64,000 nt of DNA from CAYSCS01 sp964429695. GTDB lineage: Bacteria; Acidobacteriota; Aminicenantia; Aminicenantales; Aminicenantaceae. The number at the start of each line of letters is the position of its first letter. The first letter of the stretch is position 1. Below, one piece after another: positions 26,864 through 34,598 of the stretch. Location: assembly GCA_964429695.1 (NCBI GenBank), contig CAYSCS010000063.1:62001-126000 (forward strand). Reading direction: 5' to 3'. The notes below the pieces were generated by a model. The model saw only the letters and a program-made list of their open reading frames with translations. It made no database searches and was not told where the DNA came from. The translations under genes were made by a program, and so were the position numbers.

Positions 26864-28186
26864 ATGAGGAAAGAGGAAAAGCATATTCCCCTTGCCGAAA
26901 GGATGCGGCCACATAGCCTCGAACAATTCTACGGGCAGGAACATCTTCTGGGAGAGGGGAAGATTCTCTCTGAGCTCATCAAGTCCGACCATCTTGTTTC
27001 CCTTATTTTCTGGGGACCACCTGGTTCGGGAAAGACAACTCTTGGTTATATCCTTGTTCAACACTTCAATTTTCCTTGCCTCTTTTTTAGTGCAGTGCTC
27101 TCAGGCATAAAAGAGGTCAAGGAAGTCATGTCTAAAGCCGAAAGCCATAAGAGACTATATGGTAAGCCCACAATCATCTTCATCGATGAGTTTCACCGTT
27201 TTAATAAGGCTCAGCAGGGAGCGTTTCTCCCCTATGTAGAAAAAGGAGATATAATCCTCTTTGGATCGACCACAGAAAATCCTTCATTTGAAATAATAGC
27301 CCCGCTCCTTTCCAGGATGAAGGTCCTTATCCTCCACCCTTTATCCGAAGAAGCCCTAACCAGAATCCTTAGGGAATCTCTTGAAGATGAAGAGCGAGGC
27401 TTGGGCCGGCTGAAAATGAAGATTGAAGAAAAGGCTCTTCAGATGATTATCGATTATTCAAATGGAGATGCGCGCAGGGCTCTTAATACCCTGGAGATTT
27501 CTGCAAGTCTCGCCAAATCAGGAATGATAACGGCTGAAGAGGTAAGAGAGGCTTTACAGAAGAGAATTCTTCTTTATGATAAAAGCGGAGAAGAACATTT
27601 TAACCTAATTTCTGCGCTCCATAAGAGCCTCAGGAATAGCGATGTGGATTCTTCCCTTTATTGGCTGGCAAGGATGATTGTGGGCGGAGAGGATCCGCTC
27701 TATATTGCCCGCAGGCTAGTGAGGTTTGCTTCCGAAGACATCGGTCTTGCTGACCCCCAGGCACTTGCAGTTGCTCTCAATGCCAAGGATGCCTTTGATT
27801 TCATTGGCTCACCAGAGGGTGAGCTTGCTTTAGCAGAGGCTGTGATTTATCTGGCCTCTGCTCCGAAGAGTAATCGTGCCTATGTTGCTTTTTCCCGAGC
27901 AAAGGAAGATGTGGAGCAGAGTCCCTTTGAACCAGTACCCCTTCATCTCCGAAATCCTGTCACCAGGCTTATGAAAGATGCAGGCTACGGAAGAGATTAC
28001 CGCTATGCTCATGACTTTGAAGAGCTCACCACAGATATGGACACATTCCCTGAGAAATTAAAAGGAAGGAAGTATTATTATCCAGGTGAGCTGGGTTTCG
28101 AAAGGGAGATAAAAAAGAGAATTGAATGGTGGAATCTCCAAAAACAGAAGATAATGAAGGAGAAGCAGCAAGATAAAAAGAAGTAA
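26864..28186 (+). CDS. rarA: Replication-associated recombination protein A (AAA+ ATPase)
   Basis: 440 residues of the RarA/MgsA/WRNIP1 family, acting at stalled replication forks. The N-terminus has the typical PLAERMRPHSLEQFYGQEHLLG start. Walker A is GPPGSGKTTLG and Walker B IIFIDEFHRFNKAQQ, followed by the sensor 1 region FGSTTENPSFE. The C-terminal half holds RarA-specific ARMIVGGEDPLYIARRLVR and the LAEAVIYLASAPKSN block, with YYYPGELGFE near the end. Length is normal for the family. The gene appears monocistronic. Confidence 0.95.
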   Translation: MRKEEKHIPLAERMRPHSLEQFYGQEHLLGEGKILSELIKSDHLVSLIFWGPPGSGKTTLGYILVQHFNFPCLFFSAVLSGIKEVKEVMSKAESHKRLYGKPTIIFIDEFHRFNKAQQGAFLPYVEKGDIILFGSTTENPSFEIIAPLLSRMKVLILHPLSEEALTRILRESLEDEERGLGRLKMKIEEKALQMIIDYSNGDARRALNTLEISASLAKSGMITAEEVREALQKRILLYDKSGEEHFNLISALHKSLRNSDVDSSLYWLARMIVGGEDPLYIARRLVRFASEDIGLADPQALAVALNAKDAFDFIGSPEGELALAEAVIYLASAPKSNRAYVAFSRAKEDVEQSPFEPVPLHLRNPVTRLMKDAGYGRDYRYAHDFEELTTDMDTFPEKLKGRKYYYPGELGFEREIKKRIEWWNLQKQKIMKEKQQDKKK

Positions 28187-28230
28187 TCTTTGTGAATCAA
28201 GGACATTCTTTTCCGACCTCTCTAAATGAA

Positions 28231-28407
28231 TCAGCCCTTTTCTTTCTTACTTTCTTTGAGAAGATAATATACCTCCCAGCTTATATCATCAGCGACACAT
28301 CCCAAACATGACTTTTCTGTAGTGGCAAGCTCTCCATCCTCGATTTTATCTTTGAGGATTTTTTTCACTTTTTTTCTTATTTTATAAAGAAGGATGTAAT
28401 TTATCAT
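28231..28407 (-). CDS. Possible small CxxC protein
   Basis: A 58-residue frame from ATG at 28407, too short for many callers. The sequence ends with EKSCLGCVADDISWEVYYLL followed by a charged tail, which looks like real protein: a CxxC pair, a DDISW motif and a helical segment. There is no strong Shine-Dalgarno sequence. It lies in the about 300-base gap between rarA and the PQQ-propeller gene, on the opposite strand. No family recognised; could also be the end of a lost gene. Confidence 0.45.
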   Translation of the reverse strand: MINYILLYKIRKKVKKILKDKIEDGELATTEKSCLGCVADDISWEVYYLLKESKKEKG

Positions 28408-28491
28408 TTTTCTAAGTGGATAATAACAGCTTGATTTTTTGATGTAAAGATTGAGGAATAAAAATAAAAAGTGTTATCATAGCCACTACTT

Positions 28492-30207
28492 ATGAAAAAG
28501 TTGAAGTTCATCATCTTTACGCTTCTTATCTTTTCACTGTCGTTGTGCTCTCTTTTTAAGTCGAAAAAGATTTCCTATCCCACAGGAATAATCTTTCCCC
28601 TCGAAGAAGAATTGAATATTCTTTATGAGGGCGAAATAATCGAAGCTATGAGAAGAGAAGAAAATAATCTTTTTTTCTCTACAAGGAATGGATATGTTTA
28701 TTGCGTGGAGGGAAAGGAAAGGAGAGTTCTCTGGAAATATAAAGCCCAAAATCAAATAAAAAGTGCTCTGTTTCAAGGGGAGGCTGGACTTTATTTTCTT
28801 GATACAGATGATGTTCTTTATCACCTTGCGAAAAATGGAGATTTAATCTGGAAAAGAGACCTTAAGGAAAAAATAGGTAGCGGTATTGCAGTAGGAAGGC
28901 AGATGGTATTTCTTACTACAGAAAGTGGGAAAATAATCGCTCTTGATGAGGCTTCAGGAAAGATTCAATGGTCTTTTCAAACCACTCACAGGCCTAGCAC
29001 TCCCCCTTATTTTTCTCCTGAAGGGAGAATAATTTTTGGATGTGAAGACGGCAATCTTTATTTTCTTAATGAAAGAGGAGAAGAGGTCTTCAGATTCAGG
29101 CTCGATGCCAAGATTCAATCTTCTTTGTATGTTGAGGGAAATCTTCTCTATTTTGGAGCAAGTGACCAGTATTTTTACTGTTTTGATGCCCAGAAAAAGA
29201 GGATAAAATGGAAGATAAAGACGGGAGGGAAAATCTTCTCCAGCATCAAGGCTGAAGGTAAAAGGATTTTCTTTCTCACCTGGAATGGAATTCTCTATTG
29301 CTTGAACAAGAAAAATGGCCATCTCCTCTGGTGGAATAGCATCCCTTCAAGAAGCTTTTACGAACTTGAAATTGTCGAGAAGAGGATAGTTGTCTCCTCT
29401 TTTTCGCCTCTCCTTGTAAGCTTTGACCTTGAAACAGGAGAAAAAATAGGCGATTTCAACGCTTCAGGAGAGCTGAAGTCGAATCCCCTCTGGCTTGAGC
29501 CCTATCTATTAATTAATATATATGATTCTAAAAAGGAGGAAGGAAGGCTTCTCTTCCTCAAAAAAAAGATTGACATCACCTTGAGACCCTCTAAAAAATC
29601 ACCCCAAAAGGAAGGAGAAGAAATAGTCTTTACGGCGAAAACTTCTGGTTTTTTTATGCCTGAATTTGAATTCTATCTTTCTCGCCTAAGTAGAGTTCTT
29701 TTCTTCCCTTCCTTTTTGCTCCTCGTGGAGTGGGAGAAGAGAGAATGTGTTCAGGCTAAATCGAAGCATGATAGCTGGTCTTGGTATCCCGAAGAAGAAG
29801 GAGTATATTTAGTAGAGGTTAGAGCAGAGGATGAGAAACAGAGTGCAGAAAAGAGGGTTTTCTTTATCATTGAAAAACCAGAGATTAAGGTTAACCTCCT
29901 TGCCTCAAAAAAGTCTCCTCAAGAGTTGAAGGAAGAAATCGTGTTTAAGGCCGTAGTCACAGGCTTTAAAAACCCGGAATATGAATTCCATCTCAGCTAC
30001 TTGATAGGGATTAACCTGGACTCAATGCCGTTTATTTTTAAGACAATCTGGCAGCGCAGAGTGAGCAAGGAAAAGTCAAGAGAAAATTCTTGGATTTGGC
30101 ATCCAGAGAAGCCTGGAATTTACGAAGTGAGAGTGAGAGTCAGGGATGAGAGAGGGGAAGCTGAGGCAAGTATTTTCTACGAGATAAAAAAGGGAAGAGA
30201 AGATTAA
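28492..30207 (+). CDS. PQQ-like beta-propeller lipoprotein with two C-terminal repeats
   Basis: 571 residues. The N-terminus has a lipoprotein-like signal ending near LSLC. Residues about 45-360 form a beta propeller of PQQ/quinoprotein-like repeats (for example YCVEGKERRVLWKYKAQNQI, IIALDEASGKIQWSFQ and LYCLNKKNGHLLWWN), the pattern also found in the outer-membrane assembly protein BamB. After that come two tandem copies of a domain of about 100 residues: both begin with SKKSPQ, contain EFEF/EYEFHLS and W.W.PE.PG.Y strands and end with an acidic beta strand. These look like Ig-like domains. Function unknown; an envelope-anchored sensing or scaffold protein is plausible. Confidence 0.8.
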   Translation: MKKLKFIIFTLLIFSLSLCSLFKSKKISYPTGIIFPLEEELNILYEGEIIEAMRREENNLFFSTRNGYVYCVEGKERRVLWKYKAQNQIKSALFQGEAGLYFLDTDDVLYHLAKNGDLIWKRDLKEKIGSGIAVGRQMVFLTTESGKIIALDEASGKIQWSFQTTHRPSTPPYFSPEGRIIFGCEDGNLYFLNERGEEVFRFRLDAKIQSSLYVEGNLLYFGASDQYFYCFDAQKKRIKWKIKTGGKIFSSIKAEGKRIFFLTWNGILYCLNKKNGHLLWWNSIPSRSFYELEIVEKRIVVSSFSPLLVSFDLETGEKIGDFNASGELKSNPLWLEPYLLINIYDSKKEEGRLLFLKKKIDITLRPSKKSPQKEGEEIVFTAKTSGFFMPEFEFYLSRLSRVLFFPSFLLLVEWEKRECVQAKSKHDSWSWYPEEEGVYLVEVRAEDEKQSAEKRVFFIIEKPEIKVNLLASKKSPQELKEEIVFKAVVTGFKNPEYEFHLSYLIGINLDSMPFIFKTIWQRRVSKEKSRENSWIWHPEKPGIYEVRVRVRDERGEAEASIFYEIKKGRED

Positions 30208-30240
30208 AATGGTTGAATAAAGAATAAAGGAGATTTTACC

Positions 30241-30786
30241 ATGAATAGAGAAGAGGCATTCGAGCTTCTAAGAATGCATCTTAAAAACCGAAACCTTCAA
30301 AAACATTGCCTGGCTGTAGAGGCATGCATGAGGTCACTCGCAAAGCGTCTCGGTAAGGATGAAGAGAAATGGGGGCTTGCTGGAATCCTCCATGACCTTG
30401 ATTATGAAATAACTGAAAAAAGTCCAGAACTCCATACAACAGAAACGGTGAAGGTCCTCAGAGAAAAAGGAGTAGATGAGGACATAATCCATGCTATCCA
30501 GGCGCATGCCAATCAAGTTCCCTGTGAAAGCGAAATGGATTGGGCGATTTTCTCTATCGACCCTCTCACAGGGTTAATCATCGCAGCCACCTTGATGCAC
30601 CCCAGCAAGAAGCTCAAAGAGATAGACCTAGGTTTTGTAAAAAGAAGATACAAGGAAAAAAGCTTTGCCAGGGGAGCAAAGAGGGAGGAAATAGAGCAGA
30701 TTAAAAACATAGGGCTCGAGCTGGATGAATTCATATCGATATGCCTTGAAGCGATGCAAGGAATAGATAAAGAGCTAGGCCTTTGA
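30241..30786 (+). CDS. HD-domain (HDIG-type) phosphohydrolase-like protein
   Basis: 181 residues. The metal-binding motif is complete: His in NLQKHCLAVEACM, the HD pair in GLAGILHDLDYEI, further His in AIQAHANQ and Asp in AIFSIDPLTGLI. These proteins hydrolyse phosphate esters, often nucleotides; the substrate is unknown. The ATG at 30241 follows AAAGGAG closely. It lies 33 bases after the propeller lipoprotein and may share its transcript. Confidence 0.88.
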   Translation: MNREEAFELLRMHLKNRNLQKHCLAVEACMRSLAKRLGKDEEKWGLAGILHDLDYEITEKSPELHTTETVKVLREKGVDEDIIHAIQAHANQVPCESEMDWAIFSIDPLTGLIIAATLMHPSKKLKEIDLGFVKRRYKEKSFARGAKREEIEQIKNIGLELDEFISICLEAMQGIDKELGL

Positions 30787-31295
30787 GGAAAAGAAAAAGA
30801 TTTAGCGCGAATTGAAAAAATTGTCCTTTTCTTTGCATAAAACGAGAGAAAAAAGAAGATTTCTTCTAACGAAGATAGAATGAAGAAATTAACCTGAAAG
30901 ATTGGATTAAGCCCCTTGAGAATTCAAAAAGAAATCTTGATGAGCTTTAAGGAGAATTTTACTTATCTCTTGATTGGGCTGAATGGTTACTTGCTTCCTG
31001 AGTGCACAATTAAAGAAGTCGCTTGCTTTAAAGCGAGAAGAGAGCCTCGGAGTTTGTAACAAGAACGAGCTAGGGATCACAAGGAGTTAAGGCCTCTCCG
31101 CAAGCTTCAATGGCTAAAACTCAATGGGCACTCGGATACCTAGTGGAACGAAAAGGAGGGGCTTCGTTCTGGGTAAATTAGATATCTCAGGGAAAGGGGG
31201 GTGTTTAAAATTCAAAGAATTATTGAACTCAATCTTAAAAAATATTATATTTAAAACTTCAGAAAATTATTTTCTATGCTCGAAGGAGGAAGAGA
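30787..31295. other. Intergenic region with coding-like fragments
   Basis: About 500 bases before the P5C dehydrogenase gene. On the + strand there are peptide-like pieces interrupted by stops, for example NLKDWIKPLENSKRNLDEL (near 30890) and HKELRPLRKLQWLKLNG (near 31080), in different frames. They look like a decayed gene, but I cannot identify the parent family. Confidence 0.4.
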
Positions 31296-32924
31296 ATGAA
31301 CGCATTGGTGAAAATCCCTGTGCCCAAAAACGAACCAGTTTACAGCTATGAGCCAGGTTCAGTAGAAAAGGAGGCCTTAAAGGAGCAATTGAGAAAAATG
31401 TTGAATGAAGAGATTGAGATTCCGTTAATCATCGGGGGGAAAGAGATTCGCACAGGAGAACTTGCTGAATGTCGTTGTCCCCATGATCACAGGCACGTGC
31501 TGGCAAAATACCACAAAGCCGGCCCTGAAGAAATAGAGATGGCTATCAAGGAAGCGAAAAAAGCGTGGGAAGAATGGTCCGAGACAGATTGGGTCTCCAG
31601 GGCATCAATATTCCTTCGCGCTGCGGAGCTTCTCTCAAGCCGATATCGCTACATCTTGAATGCGGCAACCATGCTTGGACAATCGAAGACAGTCCATCAA
31701 GCAGAAATAGACTCGGCTTGTGAGTTAATAGATTTTTATCGATTTAATCCTTATTACATGAGTCAAATATATTCTCAACAGCCTGAATCCTCAGCTGCCA
31801 CCTGGAATTATATTGAATACAGGGCCCTTGAAGGGTTTGTGTTTGCCGTCACTCCCTTTAATTTTACGGCTATCGCAGGAAATCTACCCACTTCGCCCGC
31901 AATGATGGGAAACACTGTATTGTGGAAACCAGCTTCTACGGCAGTTTATTCTGCCTATTATCTGACTCAGCTTTGGAAGGAGGCAGGACTGCCAGAGGGA
32001 GTTATAAATTTCATTCCTGGGCCTGGGAGGTATGTCGGAGATCCTGTGCTCGAGAAACCAGACCTGGCGGGAGTTCATTTCACAGGAAGCACAACTGTTT
32101 TTCAAGACATGTGGAAGACAATTGGAGCAAACATAAAGAAATATCACACTTATCCCAGGATTGTGGGAGAGACGGGTGGTAAAGATTTCGTGTTTGTCCA
32201 TGCCTCAGCGAATCCAGAAGAGGTGGTGACAGCATTAATCAGAGGAGCGTTCGAGTATCAGGGACAGAAATGCTCTGCTGCCAGCCGCACTTATATCCCT
32301 AAGAATCTTTGGCCTGAGATCAAAAAGATGCTCATAGATGAAGTAAAGACAATAAAGATGGGAGATGTCTTGGATTTTTCGAATTTTATGGGGGCTGTGA
32401 TTGATAAACTTGCCTTTGAGAGCATCGTTGGATATATAGAGTATGCCAAAGAGTCACCTGAAGTGGAGATTCTCTGTGGTGGGAATTACGATGATTCAAG
32501 GGGCTATTTCATTGAGCCTACCGTAATCTTGGTTTTAAACCCGAAGAATAAGCTGATGGAGGAGGAGATATTTGGGCCAGTCCTCTCTGTCTACGTCTAT
32601 CCTGAAACAGAATATGAAGAGACACTCAGACTCTGTGATGAGACTTCGAGCTACGGCTTGACAGGTTCCATTTTCGCCACTGAGAGGAGAGCAATCATTC
32701 AGGCTTTGAAGGCTCTCCGACATGCGGCAGGGAATTTTTATATAAATGATAAACCCACAGGTGCCGTCGTAGGCCAGCAGCCATTCGGTGGAGCCAGAGC
32801 TTCGGGAACAAACGATAAAGCAGGCTCCTACCTCAACCTTTTAAGATGGACAAGCGCAAGAACAGTAAAAGAAAATTTAAACCCTCCTCGAAACTACCGG
32901 TATCCTTTTTTAAAGGAAGAGTGA
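31296..32924 (+). CDS. pruA: L-glutamate gamma-semialdehyde (P5C) dehydrogenase
   Basis: 542 residues of the NAD(P)-dependent aldehyde dehydrogenase family, oxidising glutamate semialdehyde (1-pyrroline-5-carboxylate) to glutamate. The N-terminal part (VKIPVPKNEPVYSYEPGS and then EIPLIIGGKEIRTG) is characteristic of the P5CDH1 group of about 540 residues. The catalytic Glu lies in VGETGGKDFVFV and the Cys in YQGQKCSAASRTY. FGGARASGTNDKAGS near the end is also P5CDH-like. AAGGAGGAAGAG precedes the ATG. No proline dehydrogenase gene is nearby. The 3' end overlaps or abuts mobB. Confidence 0.93.
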   Translation: MNALVKIPVPKNEPVYSYEPGSVEKEALKEQLRKMLNEEIEIPLIIGGKEIRTGELAECRCPHDHRHVLAKYHKAGPEEIEMAIKEAKKAWEEWSETDWVSRASIFLRAAELLSSRYRYILNAATMLGQSKTVHQAEIDSACELIDFYRFNPYYMSQIYSQQPESSAATWNYIEYRALEGFVFAVTPFNFTAIAGNLPTSPAMMGNTVLWKPASTAVYSAYYLTQLWKEAGLPEGVINFIPGPGRYVGDPVLEKPDLAGVHFTGSTTVFQDMWKTIGANIKKYHTYPRIVGETGGKDFVFVHASANPEEVVTALIRGAFEYQGQKCSAASRTYIPKNLWPEIKKMLIDEVKTIKMGDVLDFSNFMGAVIDKLAFESIVGYIEYAKESPEVEILCGGNYDDSRGYFIEPTVILVLNPKNKLMEEEIFGPVLSVYVYPETEYEETLRLCDETSSYGLTGSIFATERRAIIQALKALRHAAGNFYINDKPTGAVVGQQPFGGARASGTNDKAGSYLNLLRWTSARTVKENLNPPRNYRYPFLKEE

Positions 32925-32926
32925 GG

Positions 32927-33406
32927 ATGAAGATTTTTGCCATTGTTGGGCCCTCAGGGAGCGGAAAAACAAGGTTGTTGAGTCAGCTCATTCTCGAGTT
33001 GAAGAAGGATGGATATGAAGTGGCAGTCATTAAACATTGTGCTCTTGGATTTCAACTGGACAGAGAAGGGAAAGATTCTCAGCGGCTGATGGAGAGTGGT
33101 TCAGATGGAGTCGCTCTCGTTGCTCCAGAGAGAGTAGCCATTTTTTTAAGGGCTGAAAATGAGGTTTCTCTTAGAAAAATTGCAGAAGATTATTTTAAGA
33201 ACGCAGATTTTGTCCTAATTGAAGGGGGAAGGGAGGAGAAAACTTTAAAAAAAATTGCAATTATCACTGAGGAAGCTCAAGAAGTTCTTTTGCCAAAAGA
33301 AGAGGAGCTCATTGCCGTGGTAACAAAAAACAAAACGAATCTTTCTCTTCCTGTTTTCAAGCCGGAAGAGGTGAAGGAGCTTGCCTCATTTCTCGAGAAT
33401 TACTAA
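32927..33406 (+). CDS. mobB: Molybdopterin-guanine dinucleotide biosynthesis protein MobB
   Basis: 159 residues from the ATG at 32927 (AGGAAGAG lies six bases upstream); GTG at 32921 is an alternative, and a 32846 ATG within pruA would give a non-homologous basic extension. The P-loop is GPSGSGKTRLLSQL and the later switch regions are ALGFQLDREGKDSQRL and VLIEGGREE. MobB assists MobA in attaching nucleotides to molybdopterin. It sits two bases after the P5CDH stop and upstream of the aldehyde oxidoreductase that would use such a cofactor. Confidence 0.92.
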   Translation: MKIFAIVGPSGSGKTRLLSQLILELKKDGYEVAVIKHCALGFQLDREGKDSQRLMESGSDGVALVAPERVAIFLRAENEVSLRKIAEDYFKNADFVLIEGGREEKTLKKIAIITEEAQEVLLPKEEELIAVVTKNKTNLSLPVFKPEEVKELASFLENY

Positions 33407-33438
33407 AAAATGAAAGTTTTAAAAGGAGTAAACCTGAG

Positions 33439-34059
33439 ATGAAAGATTTCAAACAATGGATTTGGTTTCTGTTTTTCGGTTCTTTATGGGGCATTTTTGA
33501 AGTGATTTTTGGTGAGCCTTTCTTTAGAGATAAAGTCCCTCATGCTTCAGTGTTTCTTTCCACTTGGGCATTTTTTGTTCTGGCATTGGCAAGGGGAATT
33601 CGAAATATCCCTGGGAGCTCAAGCATCATCGGAATTTTTGCGGCCCTATTCAAATTGGTGAATGTTTCACCATTTTTTTGTCATCTTCTTGGCATTATAA
33701 CCCTGGGTTTAGCTTTTGATTTTTTTTCTACTCTCCTCTTAAAACCCAGAAGAAGTCTCTTTCCCTGGGCCACCCTGACTGGTATCTTGAGTTCTTATGG
33801 AGGTTATTCTCTCTTCGCCTTAATCATTACCTATCTCATCCGTTATGAATATTGGACTTCAGGGGGAATAGAGAAGGTTCTCCAGCATATATTTGTCGAG
33901 GGTAGCTTTGCTAGTTTCATCTCTCTCTTTATTGTTCCTTTGGGCTTGTGGCTAGGGTCGAGGGAGAAGGTTCTCGAAGAGTATCGTTCAAAATGGGCAT
34001 CAGTAGGGGCGGTGATGGCTCTTGTCTTATTCTGGACTCTGGGAAGAGTGATTGGATAG
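33439..34059 (+). CDS. Hypothetical membrane protein in the AOR cluster
   Basis: 206 residues with about six membrane segments (starting with WIWFLFFGSLWGIFEVIFG, and ending LVLFWTLGRVIG). The size, hydrophobicity pattern and position resemble substrate-capture (S) components of ECF transporters, although I see no diagnostic motif and no Ecf ATPases nearby. It lies between mobB and the ferredoxin of the oxidoreductase, with GGAGTAAACC near its start. A role in cofactor, metal or substrate uptake is inference from context. Confidence 0.7.
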   Translation: MKDFKQWIWFLFFGSLWGIFEVIFGEPFFRDKVPHASVFLSTWAFFVLALARGIRNIPGSSSIIGIFAALFKLVNVSPFFCHLLGIITLGLAFDFFSTLLLKPRRSLFPWATLTGILSSYGGYSLFALIITYLIRYEYWTSGGIEKVLQHIFVEGSFASFISLFIVPLGLWLGSREKVLEEYRSKWASVGAVMALVLFWTLGRVIG

Positions 34060-34180
34060 ATTCACCCTCCCTATAAAAATTAGCTTTAATTTATGCGACT
34101 CCATTTTCGAAAACCTGAAATTAAGATGAGCGCAAACGATCATAATAATTTTGATTTTTTAAGAGGAAAGGGAGTTTAAG

Positions 34181-34597
34181 ATGAGAATAAAGGTAAACAG
34201 AAATAAATGCACGGGTTGTCGGCTTTGCCTTCAGATATGCGCCATTGAGCACTTCCAGGAGATAAACCCCAAGAAAGCAGCTTTAAGAATAGAAGCAAAA
34301 TTTCCTGACCCAGGAAGATTTAGGCCTTATGTGTGCACGCAATGCGGGAAGTGTGCCGAGGTCTGCCCGGAAGAGGCAATCCAGGAGAATGAAAATGGTG
34401 CATACATTGTAGACAAAGAAAAATGTACAAATTGTGGAGAGTGTGTGCAGGCGTGCCCCGTGGGGGTTGTCTTCCAGCATCCTGATCTTGATTATGTCAT
34501 CATCTGTGATTTCTGCATGGAATGCATCGGGGTGTGCAACACTTCTGCCCTCGTCCCTTGGGAAAAAGCGCCGAAGACTCTAACAAAGGAGGTATGA
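34181..34597 (+). CDS. Ferredoxin with four cysteine motifs (AOR-associated)
   Basis: 138 residues. Four cysteine groups are visible: CTGCRLCLQIC near residue 10, CTQCGKCAEVCP near 54, CTNCGECVQACP near 85, and CDFCMECIGVC near 109. This could bind up to four [4Fe-4S] clusters, as in the 16Fe polyferredoxin subunits associated with some aldehyde oxidoreductase complexes. The stop TGA is one base from the oxidoreductase ATG, so the two are a tight pair. It would carry electrons to or from the AOR subunit. AGGAAAGGGAG precedes the ATG. Confidence 0.93.
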   Translation: MRIKVNRNKCTGCRLCLQICAIEHFQEINPKKAALRIEAKFPDPGRFRPYVCTQCGKCAEVCPEEAIQENENGAYIVDKEKCTNCGECVQACPVGVVFQHPDLDYVIICDFCMECIGVCNTSALVPWEKAPKTLTKEV

Positions 34598-34598
34598 A

